Assembly (NCBI RefSeq): GCF_036370855.1
Contig: NC_088101.1
Coordinates: forward strand, 34,248,585 to 34,312,584
From: Dromaius novaehollandiae
Taxonomy: Eukaryota > Chordata > Aves > Casuariiformes > Dromaiidae
Length of the DNA stretch: 64,000 bases
Direction: 5' to 3'
Below are positions 12,824 through 27,800 of this stretch, one piece after another (positions within the stretch are counted from its first letter, which is position 1; each line of letters opens with the position of its first letter). The position numbers were made by a program, and so were the translations under genes. The notes under the pieces were generated by a model. That model made no database searches and was not told the origin of the DNA. It worked only from the letters and a program-made list of their open reading frames with translations.

Positions 12824-15800
12824 AATTTGTTTCTCTGAAAGGCAACTAGCTAAGCACTAGCAGGTCCCTAGAAATACAGGGCAGTAAGACCCGGGTTAGG
12901 TGGCAGCTATAGGCAGTCAAGCGCTGCTGCCAAGAGGAGATGAGAGAACAAGACAACTCCTGAATCTCAGTCCTCCCTTTCCTGTCCTCTGCCCTGCCCA
13001 AAGCCCAGATATACATTAATAAATGAGACTCGAGCAGTGCCCAAATTCTGTTTGAATCCTCCGGAGCAAGGCTGTAATGTGAATTCTTGTGCAGGAACAT
13101 TTGTTTGTATGATTTACCAAAACAATGACAGCTGGCAGAGGAGTGTGCTTGCGGACATGAATCATGGAGAGGATTTCCGGAAGGTGACCCTCACGGGAGG
13201 CAACGAAGAACATCCTGGTGGGAAATAAATGTGGACAGACTTTAAATGTGCTCATTACCGTGACTAGGCAAAGCAGCTCATGAAAGTCATAGAGCACAGC
13301 AGTGCTTCTGCGGCTTGGTTAAGATATTTGGAAGGAAGAGAGTAGCAGAAGCCCATACGCAGAAATCAAAGCCATCTCTGAATGCATGCCCTCCTTACGC
13401 TATTATTGGTGTTTCAAATTGCTTAATATTTTCCCTCCAATTTTCCTCCTTTGTATGAAATAAAGAGGCCATTAAATGCTACACTCAAAGGGATCCATTT
13501 TCAAACTGTTCAAAGGGTTTCAATAATGTGATATCAGAGCCAACAGGAACAAAGAGGGAAAAATCCCCACAGATGGTAAACATTATAGTCATTTTTCATT
13601 TCCTAATAAAGGGATGAATCCTCCTCCCTTCCCCTTGCCTCCTCACTTTCCAAGTATATCCCATGCCTTTCAACTGCAACAATATTAGCATTTTCTCACC
13701 TGGAGACAGCAAAAATGCCACCATTCATAGAGCCGAAGCAGGAAAGGGCAACAAATACTGGTACAGCTAAAGAAAAGTTTCCCATTAAACGTTCAGCAAA
13801 CGTCTGTTAGAAGAGAGAGAAATACGCAGTGATTTTTCCGTTGTAAAACATGAAAGCAATCTTACTTTATTAAAAAATTATTAACAAGTATTGTAAGTTT
13901 ACTCGTACCCCCTTCTGCATCCCTCATTGAAACTTGTCCTGTGTATTTGGTATCTCTTTTTTTTGTGACACTGAGATTACTGTGGACAAGGCCTCCCACT
14001 CTCACCCAGTACCTGACTGCATATGGCAGCCTGCCAACTGCAGCAGTGCTGCAGAGGTGGACTCAGGCCCTAATTTAGGTTGGTTTAGATCATTATGACT
14101 TCAAAGAGAAGACCCCATCTGCACGGGTCAAGTTCTGATCTGCATACTTAATATCTTTTTCTATAGCCTTCAATTTACTTAGCTGATACCATCCAACAAT
14201 GTATGCCATCCACGCACGTTTTATTGTCCTAGGTTACAGTAAGAGCCTCAGTTTGGATTTTGGCACCACAGGAGACATGCTTAATTTTCTCGAGGTTTGC
14301 AAAACGTTTTGCTTCTAAATCTCCCATGAGCTACAGATTTTGGTCATTGTTTAGATTCCACATCAGTTCGAAAAGCCACAGCAGTGTCATTACTGGAAAG
14401 TACATGCAAAATTTTATTTCCTTTTTGCAAGTCAGCATGAATATAAAAATCAGTGTCATCACCACAAATCAGGAAAAACAAAGCATCATTTCCAAGCCAG
14501 GCTGCCTTGCAGCTCCTTCCCAAATGAACTCCGGTATTCACACCAACCCCCTTCTTAATGACTCAGGACACACTTTGTGCAGAGACAACTTCACTGCTTC
14601 CTGCTACGGAAGTAAGTGCAGACCGCCCACTTCCTCCAATCCCGCTGTGTTGGCTGCTTCCCAAGAGGTCAGCCCACAATTTAGAGGAGAATTTTTCGAG
14701 CGTGTACTTGGCTGTAAGTTTAAGTCCCATTGACTTTGTTATCTTAAGTAAATAGAGATGGGCTAATATTATGTTATAAATACTATCAGTGGCCTTAAGT
14801 GCAATCCCATTCATCAGCAAAGAACCAAACTAAGTTCACCTGGATGCTAATGCAAAGAGAAGCCATACAAAAGCCTGACTGGATGTGTCCCACTGATTTT
14901 TTTCCTGGAAATAAGAATACATCAACAAACAAAACTGCAGCAGGGATAGAGCTTTGCATTTTTCTTCTGTAACTTACCACTGCTACAGCTTTTGAAAGCA
15001 GCAATTCCCCAGCACTGATTGTAGTGAAATAAGCCACGTTTGTTAACACATAGCCAACTGTGACGATAATCATTGAAATGCATATTGCGAGGGGTATGTT
15101 TCTGAAATACACAAGGTAGCTCATTATTTTGCAATCTGGTTGCTGTTCCCTGAACATGAAACAAATAACATGAGAAGAAGCCACTAATGATGGTGAATGC
15201 ATATTTGGTGATCCAGAAGTAGCGTTATTAGAAACTACCAGCAAAAATAATGCATCTAAACCAAACCACCTAGACAAATCAAATAGCTTTATAAGCAAGA
15301 AGAGGTGAGAAACCCTTTGGGGGGAGGAATCCTTTGGGGATGTGAAGAGGCTCTGGTCCCCATGTCTCCTAGATGAAAAGTATGGCCCACCCAAGAGGTC
15401 AGAGCTGCCTAATTGTATTTACGTCCAAGCTGAGCCCAGCTAGGAAGGCCGCAGGTATCAGCACTTGAACCAGCGGTAAGGTGGGTAACAGACCCGGGGG
15501 ATTTGGCCCTGGATGTCTCCAGACAGCAGGCATAGCGGCAGCCCCGGCAGGGGCCCAAGGCAGCAGCCCTCTCCCCAGCGCCTGGCAGGGTGACGTGCCT
15601 GCTGGCAGGGTGACATGCCTGCCGCCTGGGGCAGGGGGGTTACAGCATCTTGCCATGGTGAGAAATGTCCCACATGCAAAATCCTGCCCTCGTCTCTGCA
15701 ATTCTTCCCTCGCGCACATTACCACATCCCAGTGATCTGTCTCACTTTATAAGGATACATGAGAGCAGAATATGTCCCACAAATAGGAACAGTACAAATT

Positions 15801-18800
15801 TTCGCCTCTAATAGCTTAGCTAAAAGACAAAGAAACAATAATGCATGAATAAATAATAACATCTAACTTTTATATAGCATGTCCTCCCAGACAGGAAGGC
15901 AAAAAATCAGAATTATTCCTATTTTAAAGGAGAGGAACAGAAGCACAGTGAGGTACAGTGAATTTGTCCAAAGTCATCCTACAGGCAAACGTTCAAATAA
16001 AGGACAGAGCCAGGATGTTGTCAGTGCTGCTCTAGTCTCTCTCCACGCGGTATCACTGGTAGACTGAAGTGATACCTGCATCACACCAAGGACAGAGGGA
16101 GATCTGAAAGTGCTGTTTGGTTCCTTAATTCCGAGCCAGCAAGCCGCTGTTTGACAGAGAGGGTGCGTGCATTGCCTTTGAGGAGAGGCTGGGAGCTGCT
16201 GCTCCAGGGCCTGTTCCCTCCAGCTGACTGTACAAAGATTGCTTTTGAAGGCATGGAAAGGTTGCTACGTCTAGCAAACTTTGCTGTGAAGGTTGCCGGA
16301 TCAAGGGAGAGATAAATGAGGAATTCTGATGTACCAGAAAAGACTGCAAGCACAATCCCAAAGGACACTACTAATTAGCTCAAGGGACGAGGTGACTTTT
16401 GGAATCCAACAACATTTATTATTTGCTGATTTTTTCCTCAAAGAAATACAACTGGGTCAGAATTTAAGGATTTTCTTCAGCACTAGTCCTTTATTTCTCA
16501 GAGGTATACTTGACATAAGAATGCCTTTATAGGGCCGAAAGGAAGCTATAAACTGAGCTTAAAAAATAAATAAATAAAGCAGGGGCAACATCACTGTTGC
16601 TCATCTTGCCCACCTTAAAAACTGTGGTGTCAAATACTATATTAACCCAGACATGTAAGTAGGAAAGTTGATCGTGTTGTATTGCAGTATCACATCTGGG
16701 TAGACACGATGACGTTGCATTAACCCTGTGCTACCTCAAGCCCACGGTTTCGGGCGAAGAAGCTGGACTGTAGGATGCGCTTGTTGATGCAGAAGGCAAT
16801 GGCAAGGACCAGAGCAGATAACCTGGAATACAAGTGCTCTATTGCTAGAAAAACTACAAAGTTGCTGACTGAAGGAATAGTGCAAAACTGTATGTCAACA
16901 ATATGGCTGTGTGAAAAATGTTTTTGTAGTTCTGTTGCCAAATATTTTACAGCCAGTTTGGTTAAGGTCCTTACCTGACCTGGAGTAAACTGAGTTCGAC
17001 CCACTTAGCATCTGATTCAAGGTAAGGAAATACAGTTTCAAATCTTCTCAGAACAGAAATTTTAATTACATCTTCTGCACCATGTATTAACCTTTCAACT
17101 GCTGAGCTACTGGATAAACCCCACTAGCCCCAGCGTTAAAAGAAAGTTTCCAGCCAATAATACATTTGAACTATTTTTACAAATACCCTTTCAATGACTG
17201 AAACCACATCTTCTGTCAAACTTCTGTCAAACAAAATATCTTTGCCCATTCTAACTGTTACCAAATACCCAGCTGCTTTCTTCACTAAGTACAACCACTA
17301 GTCTCTCTTGAATTCAAGCAGCCCAACTGTTTGCCTGCTTGGGTTAAAACCTTCTGCCCTGCATCTCAGATACTTACCAACCTTCACACAGCCTAGTACT
17401 ACCCAATGCCTCTAATTTAAATCCCAGTCTATTTCCTCTAAAATAAAATGGTGGTTTAAAACAAGGAACCGTCCCCCCTACTTCCAAACATGAGTGTCCT
17501 TGGCCTGGAGTCCTGCCTCATTATGCTGAGCAGCACTAACCCCTGTTCATAATAATAGCAACAACCAAAAAAACCCTCCCAAAACAAACTAGAACTAGTC
17601 AGAAAGTACCATTCAATGCAAAGCCTAAGGATCATAACTCCTGCCTGGAGCAGCATGAGGGATTTTGTGACTTCTAAGCCGTTGAGTGAAATAAGCACTC
17701 AGGTTACATCTCCTTTCGTCGCCCGGCAGGAGCAGGCCCTCGGAGGGCTGCAGTACGCTGGCGCGTAGCACATTCGAGGGCTGCTTATTAGGCCCTGCTT
17801 TCAGTGCCAGATTTAGACAAAAATGAACGGCCGGTTTCAAGATTTCAGGGATGAGTAATACAATGTGGTTCATTTCTTACTGACACTTGAGTTCAGATTT
17901 ACACTTGGTCCTTGAATCATCTGAAAGCACAGAGAGACAGGTGTGAGCCATATGTAAAAACACTAAGTGAGAGCTTTAATCATGTCTATCCTGTCCATCC
18001 AATTTAAGAGGCAGTTCCCAGTTTGCAAGAGAATACTATTATTATACTTCTTGCTGTGAACTACAGTCACTGCACTGGCAGAAAACCTGTGATGCCATTA
18101 GCATTAAAGATTAGCTCCTTTCCTTAGAGGATCGTGGTACCAATTTTCCTGTATTTTATATATTCTCCTACAATTCTAAATCATCTCTTTGAATCAGGAA
18201 AATCATACCTGAGTTCTAGTCTCCATTAAATTGCCTCTGTCTATGCAGATTTCACCTTTTCACTTCTGCATCCTATGAATCGAATGTAACATATTACCAT
18301 GCTGATAAGTCAAGTTTCTATTCAGATAAGAATTCACAACTACTACGCTGCTAGCCAGAAGTTTTTGACTAGAGCTAGTCAGAAATTTCTGGAAAATGAT
18401 AATTTTTCATTTTAAATGTTGCTTCATTTAAACCAAAACTTTTGACAGGAAATGACCATTTAGTACAACATTTCATAGGAAAAAAATCTTAGAGAAAAAA
18501 ATCTCTTTGTCTGACCCAGAGAAACCTCAAAAAGGCTAATGGCTTCAAAATCATAGCATTATGCTTCGATATGAGAGACTGCAGTATTTGATCTGTATAA
18601 AGCAGACTCAGGACTTGAACTTGCATTGAAGTGGCTACTAGTTCCTGTAGGGCAGGGCTCTTCCAAAAAATATTTTTAAAATTTTCGGCATTTCTTCTCA
18701 GAATGAAATCTCACCAGGTTTCAAAATCAAGAAAAATTGTTTGCAAATTAGCTGTTCTTTGAGTAGAACTTCAGATGCTGGTGTTAGCCCCAAACCCATA

Positions 18801-21800
18801 AAATGGTTTCAGACTGCCCTTTGCATTACTGCCAGGATGATGTTCAAGCTGGCTGCTTCTCTGGTATAAGGGGAAGCAGCTGCCAGGAAGGTCTTTTGCA
18901 ATATTCACCTCTTCTCTCAGGACTTTAAAGAAAATCAGTATCAAAAGGATAAAAATTCTGAGGAAACCTGAATCAGGAAAATATGGACAATATAATTAAA
19001 AGCCTTTATAAAACCAGATGAGAGTCAGACAATTAAGGCAGCTTCTAAACAGCTGAATCTTGCTTAAAACCAAACTGAATCCCTACCCATTTTAAGTTTA
19101 CCCCCTACTTACTACTCACAGCCAAATCCTCCCTTTCTGCCCTATATACAAAGCAATTTTAATGAAGCATCATGGCAGCTTGAATAAAAGGCACATCTTC
19201 CTTGTGCTTTCCAGAAGACAAGTTACTGAGGCATCCACCTTGGCATTAGGAGTACAGCTAGTTAGCCTGTGGCTGTATAGGGCTGCAATGCATTCCCATG
19301 CAGTGCTAAGCACTACCGTATGGCTTGCAAGCAAATTTCATCCTTCTAGAGTCTGTGAAGGACCCTGGAGCCAGGGCATAGGGTTCAGTTAATCAGGATA
19401 TCCACTGGGCTTTGGATTTGACCTTAAATGTTGCAGAATCATAGATCTTTTGACAATCTGCTCTGGTACTGCACTAGCTCCTGCAAATATTTTTGAGAGA
19501 AACACATAGAGAAGACCAAGCAAGCAAAAAAAATAAATAAAAAAATAAAATAAATAAAAAAATAGAGAACCTGGGGATAAGAACAACAATATCAATAAAT
19601 CAGCTGAGGAGCATTCCCAGAAGTCTACAGCTCATATCCCAGCTTAATGACAAGTTTTATAACAACAAACAGTAAGTGTTAAGAGCTGTGACCACTGCAG
19701 GCTGATCTTTCTATGAAACAAGCACAGAGTCAAAATATGCCCCACAGATTCAGCTGAGTTCACAAGCATAAAATACATTGTCTGCACACTTTTGTTGTTT
19801 AGTGGCCATGCCAAAATCATTTCCTTGCATTCACTTTAAATCTGGGTTTTATAAATGCTCAGAGTCTACTGTCCTGGGAAAAACTGTGTCAATGAGACCC
19901 AGTCAAGAAATGTAAGGGAACAGAATCTGGACTACTGGAGAGTCTAAAGAAACAATTTGCTGGCAAAGTTAGAAGAGATAAATCACATTTTTTCTGTGTT
20001 CTCATAATGGTGAAAGATAATTTATGTTATATTTAAATAAACATATAAATGTAAACATATGTCTCATTTATATATAAATATAATGTATTTTTAAAAAATG
20101 AAAAAAGGAGAGAAGAAATATCTTAATTCCTTCACATGGCTTCCAGAAACAGCTTTATTTGGTTTTCATGAGCATGAGCCTGTATGATCTGTATTTTTTT
20201 AGTCTGTTGAAAATTTACCACCACAGGACTTTCAAGATCCTTCTCAAAAGTTCCCTTGTGCAATAATTTATTCACCATTTGCAATCTGTTAAGCAATTTT
20301 CCAAACAAACTGTTCCCAGAATTTGGCACTCTTAAAATCTAATCATCCATTGCATAGTCCATAGGGCCAAAGCGTGGTTGAAGAAGTCACAAGTACAAAT
20401 TTATCCAAATAACCTTATGTGCGGGAGAAAAAATACAACACGGAAGGCAGCAAGAAAGCCCTGGTAATTTAAAAATCCCAGGACTTCAGTGCAAGATCAG
20501 AAGATGGACAGCCTTGGCCTGGTAACTACCATGCTCTAGAGTCCATCCAACCTATTTCTCTAGGCCTTCCCTGGTGGTCGTTCTTGTTATACAAAATGAA
20601 CATGATGAGCTAAGGCAATTCTGAACCCTGGACAACAAAGCAGGATTTTCCAACATAAACGTCCCTCTGCCGCATGTTTTTCATGTGAAAAGCAGCCTAC
20701 AGGACAGCTCATTACAGTGAAGGGATGAAATGGTTCCCACCATGTCAGAGTATGAAAAAATTACAGTCTTACCCATCTGTTACAAGAGATGGAGTAAAAT
20801 GAGCACACAAAGCTTACAAGGATGCCACCTCCCAGGACAGAATCAAGGTCAAGAGCATAGAGGCAAAAGGTGTGGAATCGTCACAGCACACCTTGAATCC
20901 ACATATTTGTAAATACTAATGTGGATCCAGGCAATTTTTTTTCTTTTTCTTTTTTTTTTTTTTTAAGCAATGAGCTATTACTATTTTGTTTATTGTCACG
21001 AACATGCTCCTCAGCAGATCGCTGCTTCTCTCCTTTCACTGCCTCCCAATATGCTCCATCCTTATGTTCCAGACTAGAATTGCTATTTGTGGGCTTGCAG
21101 CTCAGACACTATTAAATTGTGTGACTTCTCTTTATCTTCTTTTGATTGTGATTTTCCAGGGGAGAAATGAAAAAGGAAAGACTAGCTATTAAGGTATGCT
21201 CTCATTTACACCACCACATGCTCCATGGATGTAACTGCTGGAGTGAGAGTTAAAGGACCCCATTCTCCATTTCGAAGCGTTGGTTCTGTACCTCTGACAC
21301 TGGCAGAGATACAACAGCATGCCACTGGCATAAGAGAGAGAAGAATCAGGCCACAGTTTGCGTTTAAAGAGTTTCTCGCGTTCTATCACCTAGCAAGTGG
21401 AGAAAAAGGCTTCTGCTGTGTCTAATTACTTGCTTTCTTCCTAGTGTTTGACTTCAGTGGTTTGGATTATAATTGGTTACACCTCATAAACAGTGTCTTC
21501 TATGACAAACTGACTTCAAAGAGTCAAACTGTGTTATAAGGGTGCTGGGAAGGGCAGTAAATTTCATTAACTTCTCACATGTTTCCAATACCTTTTCCAG
21601 CAGGGTTCCCTAAAAAAGTGAACTAGCGTAAATCCACTCCTGGCTAAAGCTTAAGATCTAGAAAGGTACCAAGTATAGAGATTAATGCTGTTTATTACAG
21701 CATCTTATTCTACACAAACACTTCTAGCTGCAGTACGAAGCAGAAGCAGATCTGTCAACAGCCCTTGAGAGCCTGGGGATAATTGTTACATTCACAATGT

Positions 21801-24800
21801 GATTTGTTTTATTTTAATAGACATTTGAACCTGGCAGGCATCACACTGTGTACCGACTCCGACTGGTTATCCAAACCGCACCAGAATCAGGCATTCATTT
21901 ACGTCACAGTCCAGGGCATAACGTGTTAAGCCCATATCTTTTATAAAACACCTTTCTTTGAAGAGCAGTGGACTGAATCAATTCATCTGAAACTTGGAAT
22001 ACAAGCTAAAGAGAGATCTCACATTCAACAAGATCCTGAATCTTTTTGCATGGAGTGGATAGCATTCCTGGTATTCCCAAGGAAAACCAGGACAATATAG
22101 CAGTTATTGAAGAGAATAGCTAAATCCACAAAGGAACGCTGAGGTTACAACACCAAATGTTAGACACGCTGTCTCTGCTTGGCCACACCACGTTGCTTGC
22201 ACAGCAAGTGCATAAGTACTGTAAAGCACCAAAAAGTAGTAAGCACAAAAGTCAGCACATAGCTGCTGAAACAATGTGAAATGCAAGTAAAATGGGGGCT
22301 TTATTTTTAAAAATACACCTTTAAAAATTAAATGAAACATAGACTTAAAACATAAGACATATATCATCCCCTGTGACTTCTCAGTTGACTCTGATGAACC
22401 ACTTCCATGTGTCCATCAAGCACCAATATCAAACATCCTCAGATTACTTCCATTGCATCCTGATTGCCCAAAGTTCACTACAGTTCCCAAGAGACTTATG
22501 AATACTCAGACCCAGCTTTTATCTTGCACTGTAACTTGACCCTAAGTCGACCCTTCCCAAGGACTTCAAGGTCCCAATGACCCAAATTGGCTTTTTCTTT
22601 CTTATTGTAATAGTCAGGCCTAGTCAATCCTATCTGGAGTCAGGCTTGCCCCAGGAACTCAGGATTACCCTCAGGTGTCCTTGCCTACAGATGGCCGAGG
22701 AGACTTTACTGATGGAAAGTCAGGTGCCCAAGAGACTGGGCAGCAGCTAGTCAAGGATCTGTATTTAGAATTTCCATACTGAAAATGACAGTGTCCTCAG
22801 TCCTTTTGGGGGTGGTGGCTGCCAGCTCTAATAATTATGTATGCTTGTTCATCTTTAGAGACAGCATCATTAATTTAGGGTATTGCAATAAAGGTGTGGC
22901 TTTAGAGTGGACCGGTAAAAGTGCGTCTGCCACTTTCTTTCACAAACACTTATCTTTCAAAAAGCTGCATAGCCTAGGCCTGGAAGATGCAAATGCAAAT
23001 ATATTGCCACTCCTGTGCTCTCAGTCAGCACTTTGATGAACTACTTCCATGCCTCTTTTGAAAGTCCATGCTTTGACATCCTTTGTTTATTTCTTACATG
23101 GGAGAATTTTACGTACTCTCAGAATTTTGTGACCTTTTCCACTAGAAACCCAAAACCACAGATTTGTCTTTTATTGTGTAGCTTACACTCAATCAGGAGA
23201 TGAAGGCAGCACCTCTGCTCATGCACAAGCTCCAGCATTTAACTTTCTTCCTTGGCCCATTTTCTGGAAGCGCTTACAGCACTGCCAATAGCGTAGATGA
23301 TGATGAGAAGCAATAGTAACTCACAGCGCTTACTTGGAGGCAAGGAAGCTATAACCACAAACCTGATATGGGATTCTAAAAATAAAACACCAGCCTGCAC
23401 TAACCTCATCTATGGAAACAAAGCAGAGTGGGGCAGAGGAGACATTCAAATCATTTTCTCCAACGTGTATTGCACCAACCTGCGCTGGACACCAGTTCCA
23501 GCTTCCTCTTAACTGCTTCGCACAGACAGGCACCTCACTGCAAGACTTAAGATAAATGCAGTAAGAAGGAAGTGAAGATGTAATTGCATATTAAAAGCTG
23601 TTTTATTTATTACAGAAGGCTCTGCTGGGAATTTGAAATGATGAAATCTCTGAGCACCTGATTTATGAATGAGAGTCCACTTTCCCCAGGCAGAATCACT
23701 TTTAGGAGGAAAAGAAGAAGTCTCCTGAAGCTCCTTGCAGATTTATTATCAAGCAAAGCTGCAGTCCTACATGACTGCTTTCCCGCAAAGCGCAAAAACT
23801 GCAGTAGGCAAAGAGCTGGCAATAACTGGGGAGGAATTTAGCAGTATAACCAAGGGAATCCGAGATGGGAAACGAGTAGATCAGGCCTCACAGCTCAGAA
23901 AGCTAAGCCAGCAGAGAGTGACTACCACGTAACAATAATGTCATTGCCAGGGAAGAGATTATGGTGGTTACAAAATGAATCCCGTTAAGAAATATACTGG
24001 CTGTTGCACCCCCCTTCCCATACTGCTGTAGGGACCTGAGCACGTGCAGGCAGCAGAGCCAGTGCGGAGATGGACGCTGCCTGGATCTGTATGTATTCCT
24101 ACTGTCTCTGCTGAGGACATATGTTTCTGATTTATGGAACAGCAAATGGCACGGTGACACTTTGAGTAATGTAATGGAGCAGGCTGGCGAGGCTGCTATC
24201 GTTCTCAAAATGAACCGCTGGAGTCCAGAGCCTGGGAAAAACAGCCTGAATACAAAACACCTCGCTCACCTCCTGCCGAGGGCACGGGGCCAGCGCTGCC
24301 CCCTCCCTCCTGCACCTGGACTTTTTAGGAAGCACCATCGTTAGTGTATTAATAACTTCTTATGGTAACAACGAAAGCCAAATGCTTCAGCACACCAAGG
24401 GACAGAGGGAGGAGTGTGTGTCTGCATGTGTGTGCGTGTGTAAAAGGAATCCGATTTTTTGTATTTGTTCAATTCTTTGACATTTAATTTTGAACAGGAG
24501 AGTTTCCACAATGACAAGGATCATAAAGGAACAATTTGTTGCTGTACTTTACCATTGATATTTCCGCATGAATGGAAATTGCACCATTCGGTGATGAAAA
24601 GAGCAGCTACTTGTAATACGGAGCACCATGGAAACTGAAATATCATTTACCAAGAAAGGCTCTTCTGAAGGAATTCAGAATGAGAAAAATGGTAACTGTG
24701 GGTGCCTTGAAGCATTAGCATTTTAAAAGCTATAAAACGGTGTAAATGAAATTAAAGGGAGATGTTTTAACAGTATTGCATTGCTATGAAGGGGTTTGTC

Positions 24801-27800
24801 CAGCAGGTAAATAGTTTTGTCTCTGAAAAACAAGGAAATGAGGCTCTTGCTAAGGATATCCTAGCAGACTGGTTACATACACAGAATGGTCTATACAGCA
24901 CACTGAAATACTGCAAGAAATGACTGTGATCCCACATGGATGGGAACTCCAGAAAATTCCAGCTGTGAGCTGGGCTGCTCATTTTGCAATGTGCAGTAAC
25001 TGGAGGCCACTGAATGGTGTTCAGAGGGGAGAATAGACTTAAAAATATATATATTACCTTTACTACTTTGAGAAAGGAAACATCAGATAGCTGAAATTGT
25101 CTCTCACTAAAATTTCATAATGCCATTCTTGAACTACAATCACCTGCATAGGAGAAGGAGAGCATATATATATTTTTTTAGTGTCCAAGCTGAGAAATTT
25201 TAAATGTAACCCTTAGAGAGTTAATACTGAAACCTTTCTGCAGACCAGGTTCCTTAGAGGTATTTCACATTGGATAGTGACATGAAACAGTCAGAATTAT
25301 TAACCTTTTTCCAGTGATCTTGGACAGTATGGTCAATGAGACTTAGGAATTTTTTAAGAGAGCTCATCTTTGCGATGGCATGCTGTTCAGGGTACCCTCT
25401 GTCAATGATGCACTACTTTTGCATGCTAAAGTCTTAAAACAAAAGTGATAATGATGGTTTATACAGGACTTACTATATTTCCTCTTATTCTGACTTCAAA
25501 AAAGAAAAAAAATCGCAACTAACCTATTAAAAATTGTCTATCGGTGCCATCAAAAAGCCAGGTAGCTGAATTCCCCAAAAGCCCTACATTCTGAGATTCC
25601 ATAGCATGCTCTTGCTGACGTTTCACATGAAAGCAAGCCCAGAGAAACCACCAGTTAAATGGAAGAGGACAAATTTAGGTTTTAGTTCAGCAAAATCACT
25701 TGCAAGGCCTGCTCCAGGAACTAAAATGAGCCCAAAACAGATCAGAGGATTCAGGCCTTCGGGAAGAAAAGTATTTTCTTAGAAGCGGGGAGAACATGTA
25801 ACTCATTAGGCTCTGCGGTGGCTCTTCCAGGCCATCATCGTGTCTCTGATAATGGTCAACGCCGTGCCTGGGCACTCTGCGGTCACAGCTCTACTCTTCT
25901 CTCGGATAGCCTGTACCTAGGAAAAAGACTTTCCCCAAGGCCTTTACAATTACAGACTAAGGATGCTATTGTGATTCTGCTTATTTTTCACATCTACAGA
26001 AATACTTTCTTTAGATCCACAAGAAGCTCATCCTCTAATGATGTTTTACCCAAGAAAAAGCAGTTCCATGGTCTTCTATGCTTTTTGTGGATAAATCTTT
26101 AATTTTATCTGCTTTCACTTAGCAGCTTTTTTTCCTGTAAGGGTAGGTATGAAAAAATAAAAGTGCCTGTCCTTCCTTCACTATATGATGCGTGTGATTC
26201 TTCTTTTCTCTAAAATAACTCCATTCAGAAGTTAAACCTCATCACACCAGAGTGTTCCTGTGCTCCAACATTCTCATGACCTATGGAGGTCTCTCCTTTG
26301 CTGTTAGATCCTTTCAAATGATGGTATCAAAACTATTCTTTTAAGGGACATTTCATTCTATCATACTTCAAAAAATTAAATACTATTATTATATAGGGGT
26401 TTTTTTGGTGGTTTATCTTTGTTTTGTTTTTTTGCAATGAACAAAATGTAATGACAAGGTGAGGATGCAAATAACAGTACTTGTTCAACAACAAGTGTTA
26501 CAAGTGAATGAGGATTGACATAATAGACCACAGCAGTACAACTTGTAAAATGCAGATTATTCACTCCACAGCTCCTTTAGAGCCATTATAATCCTATATA
26601 AATCCTCTTAGTTTGCAGTTCATGGAAATAGGCTGCACTGTAATTTAAATGATTGAAAACCCTTATGGGATGTTAACAATATTCTTTTCCGTAAATAAAA
26701 TCCCACTGTCACTGTGTATTTAAAACTCCAGCATACTGAAGGCCAAATACCAAAGCATAAGTTACACTGTAAGCAACTTACTTCCAGCACATCAGCACAC
26801 CCATAAACACACACACGAACCAGCTGCCATGGAGGGAAGGGGCGTGCAGTGGAATATGGACCTGAGCACTCACTGGTTACAGGAGAACCTACAGCCCTCT
26901 CTGCAGGAAATTCGGCGAGGACGGCTGTGATCACACAGGACGCTATACGCTCTTCCAAGGGAGAGATGCACAAAGCCAGCTTGTCTTGTTTTGATATGAC
27001 TGTTACATAACTTACACCCAAGTCAGCAATTCAATACTGAGTAAAGCTGAACAAGTAAATAAGACAACTCTGTTGAATTTTTCATCCAAAAGCACCTGCG
27101 ATAAAAGTCAAATAAATTATTCTGCTAACTGACCAAGGAGAACATATTTCTTTTCTTGTGTATGATAATACCATTATTACGGCTGTTTTTACTATGCTGT
27201 TTTATCAGAAGATAACTACTCTTGACAGCAGGGCAGGTGGTCATAATGGCTTATACAGTTTTAAAACTGTATGCATATGAATACCATTAAAGCACCTACT
27301 GCCCTTGCTATTTTCGAAGTCCATTCCTTTATTTGTTTTCTTCTTCCATTTTGTATTTTATACAGCCAAAGAATGCCATCCCACTTTCCCTGCCAGTTAG
27401 TTGTCAGCATCAGCCTATGGAAGTAAAGCAGTAAAGGAAGTAAACCTTTAAGTAAAAGGTTACTGTTAATGGCTTAAAAGATGCTAATATTGCACTAATG
27501 TAATACTGGCTGAGTGGTCTGCACTTGGTCATTTTTGAGGCTCAGCAGTACAAGGAAAAGAAAAGGAAACAAAAGGGGTACAAAGCAACTCTTCCTCCTC
27601 TGCCCCCAGGAGAGGATGCATCATAGTACAGACCAGAACATTAAACTGTGAATTAAACTAGTGGTCTTTGCTTATGTAGCTACCCAGAGGTAGCGGGTGC
27701 TGGCATGCTTTTACAGACAGCGGGAAGTGTGCGTGGGGGCCCTGAACAGAAACTCCCTGTTTTTCTTTACGCAGGATGTTAACTATGCTGGCGGTACCCA

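Larger units (their letters stand above)
10458..13117 (-). other. SLC7A11: SLC7A11 intron 9
   Basis: Length 2660 bp, GT...AG, phase 0. It contains an A30 run at 12792-12821, (CA)10 at 12322-12341, an A/T-rich patch with an 11-bp duplication at 12097-12118, and a GC-rich patch at 10640-10740. Confidence 0.85.

Noticed and set aside
13016..13297. Reading exon 9 as a longer minus-strand frame (13297-13016)
   Set aside because: The outer parts are intronic; splice signals at 13215-13216 and 13116-13117 and the xCT match set the exon at 13214-13118.
14260..14733. 157-codon plus-strand open frame in intron 7
   Set aside because: No recognised domain; several overlapping frames in the same place suggest chance.
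20510..20590. Weak resemblance to a reversed CR1 segment (TTGGCCTGG, CATCCAACCT)
   Set aside because: Only short isolated words match and the order is not continuous.
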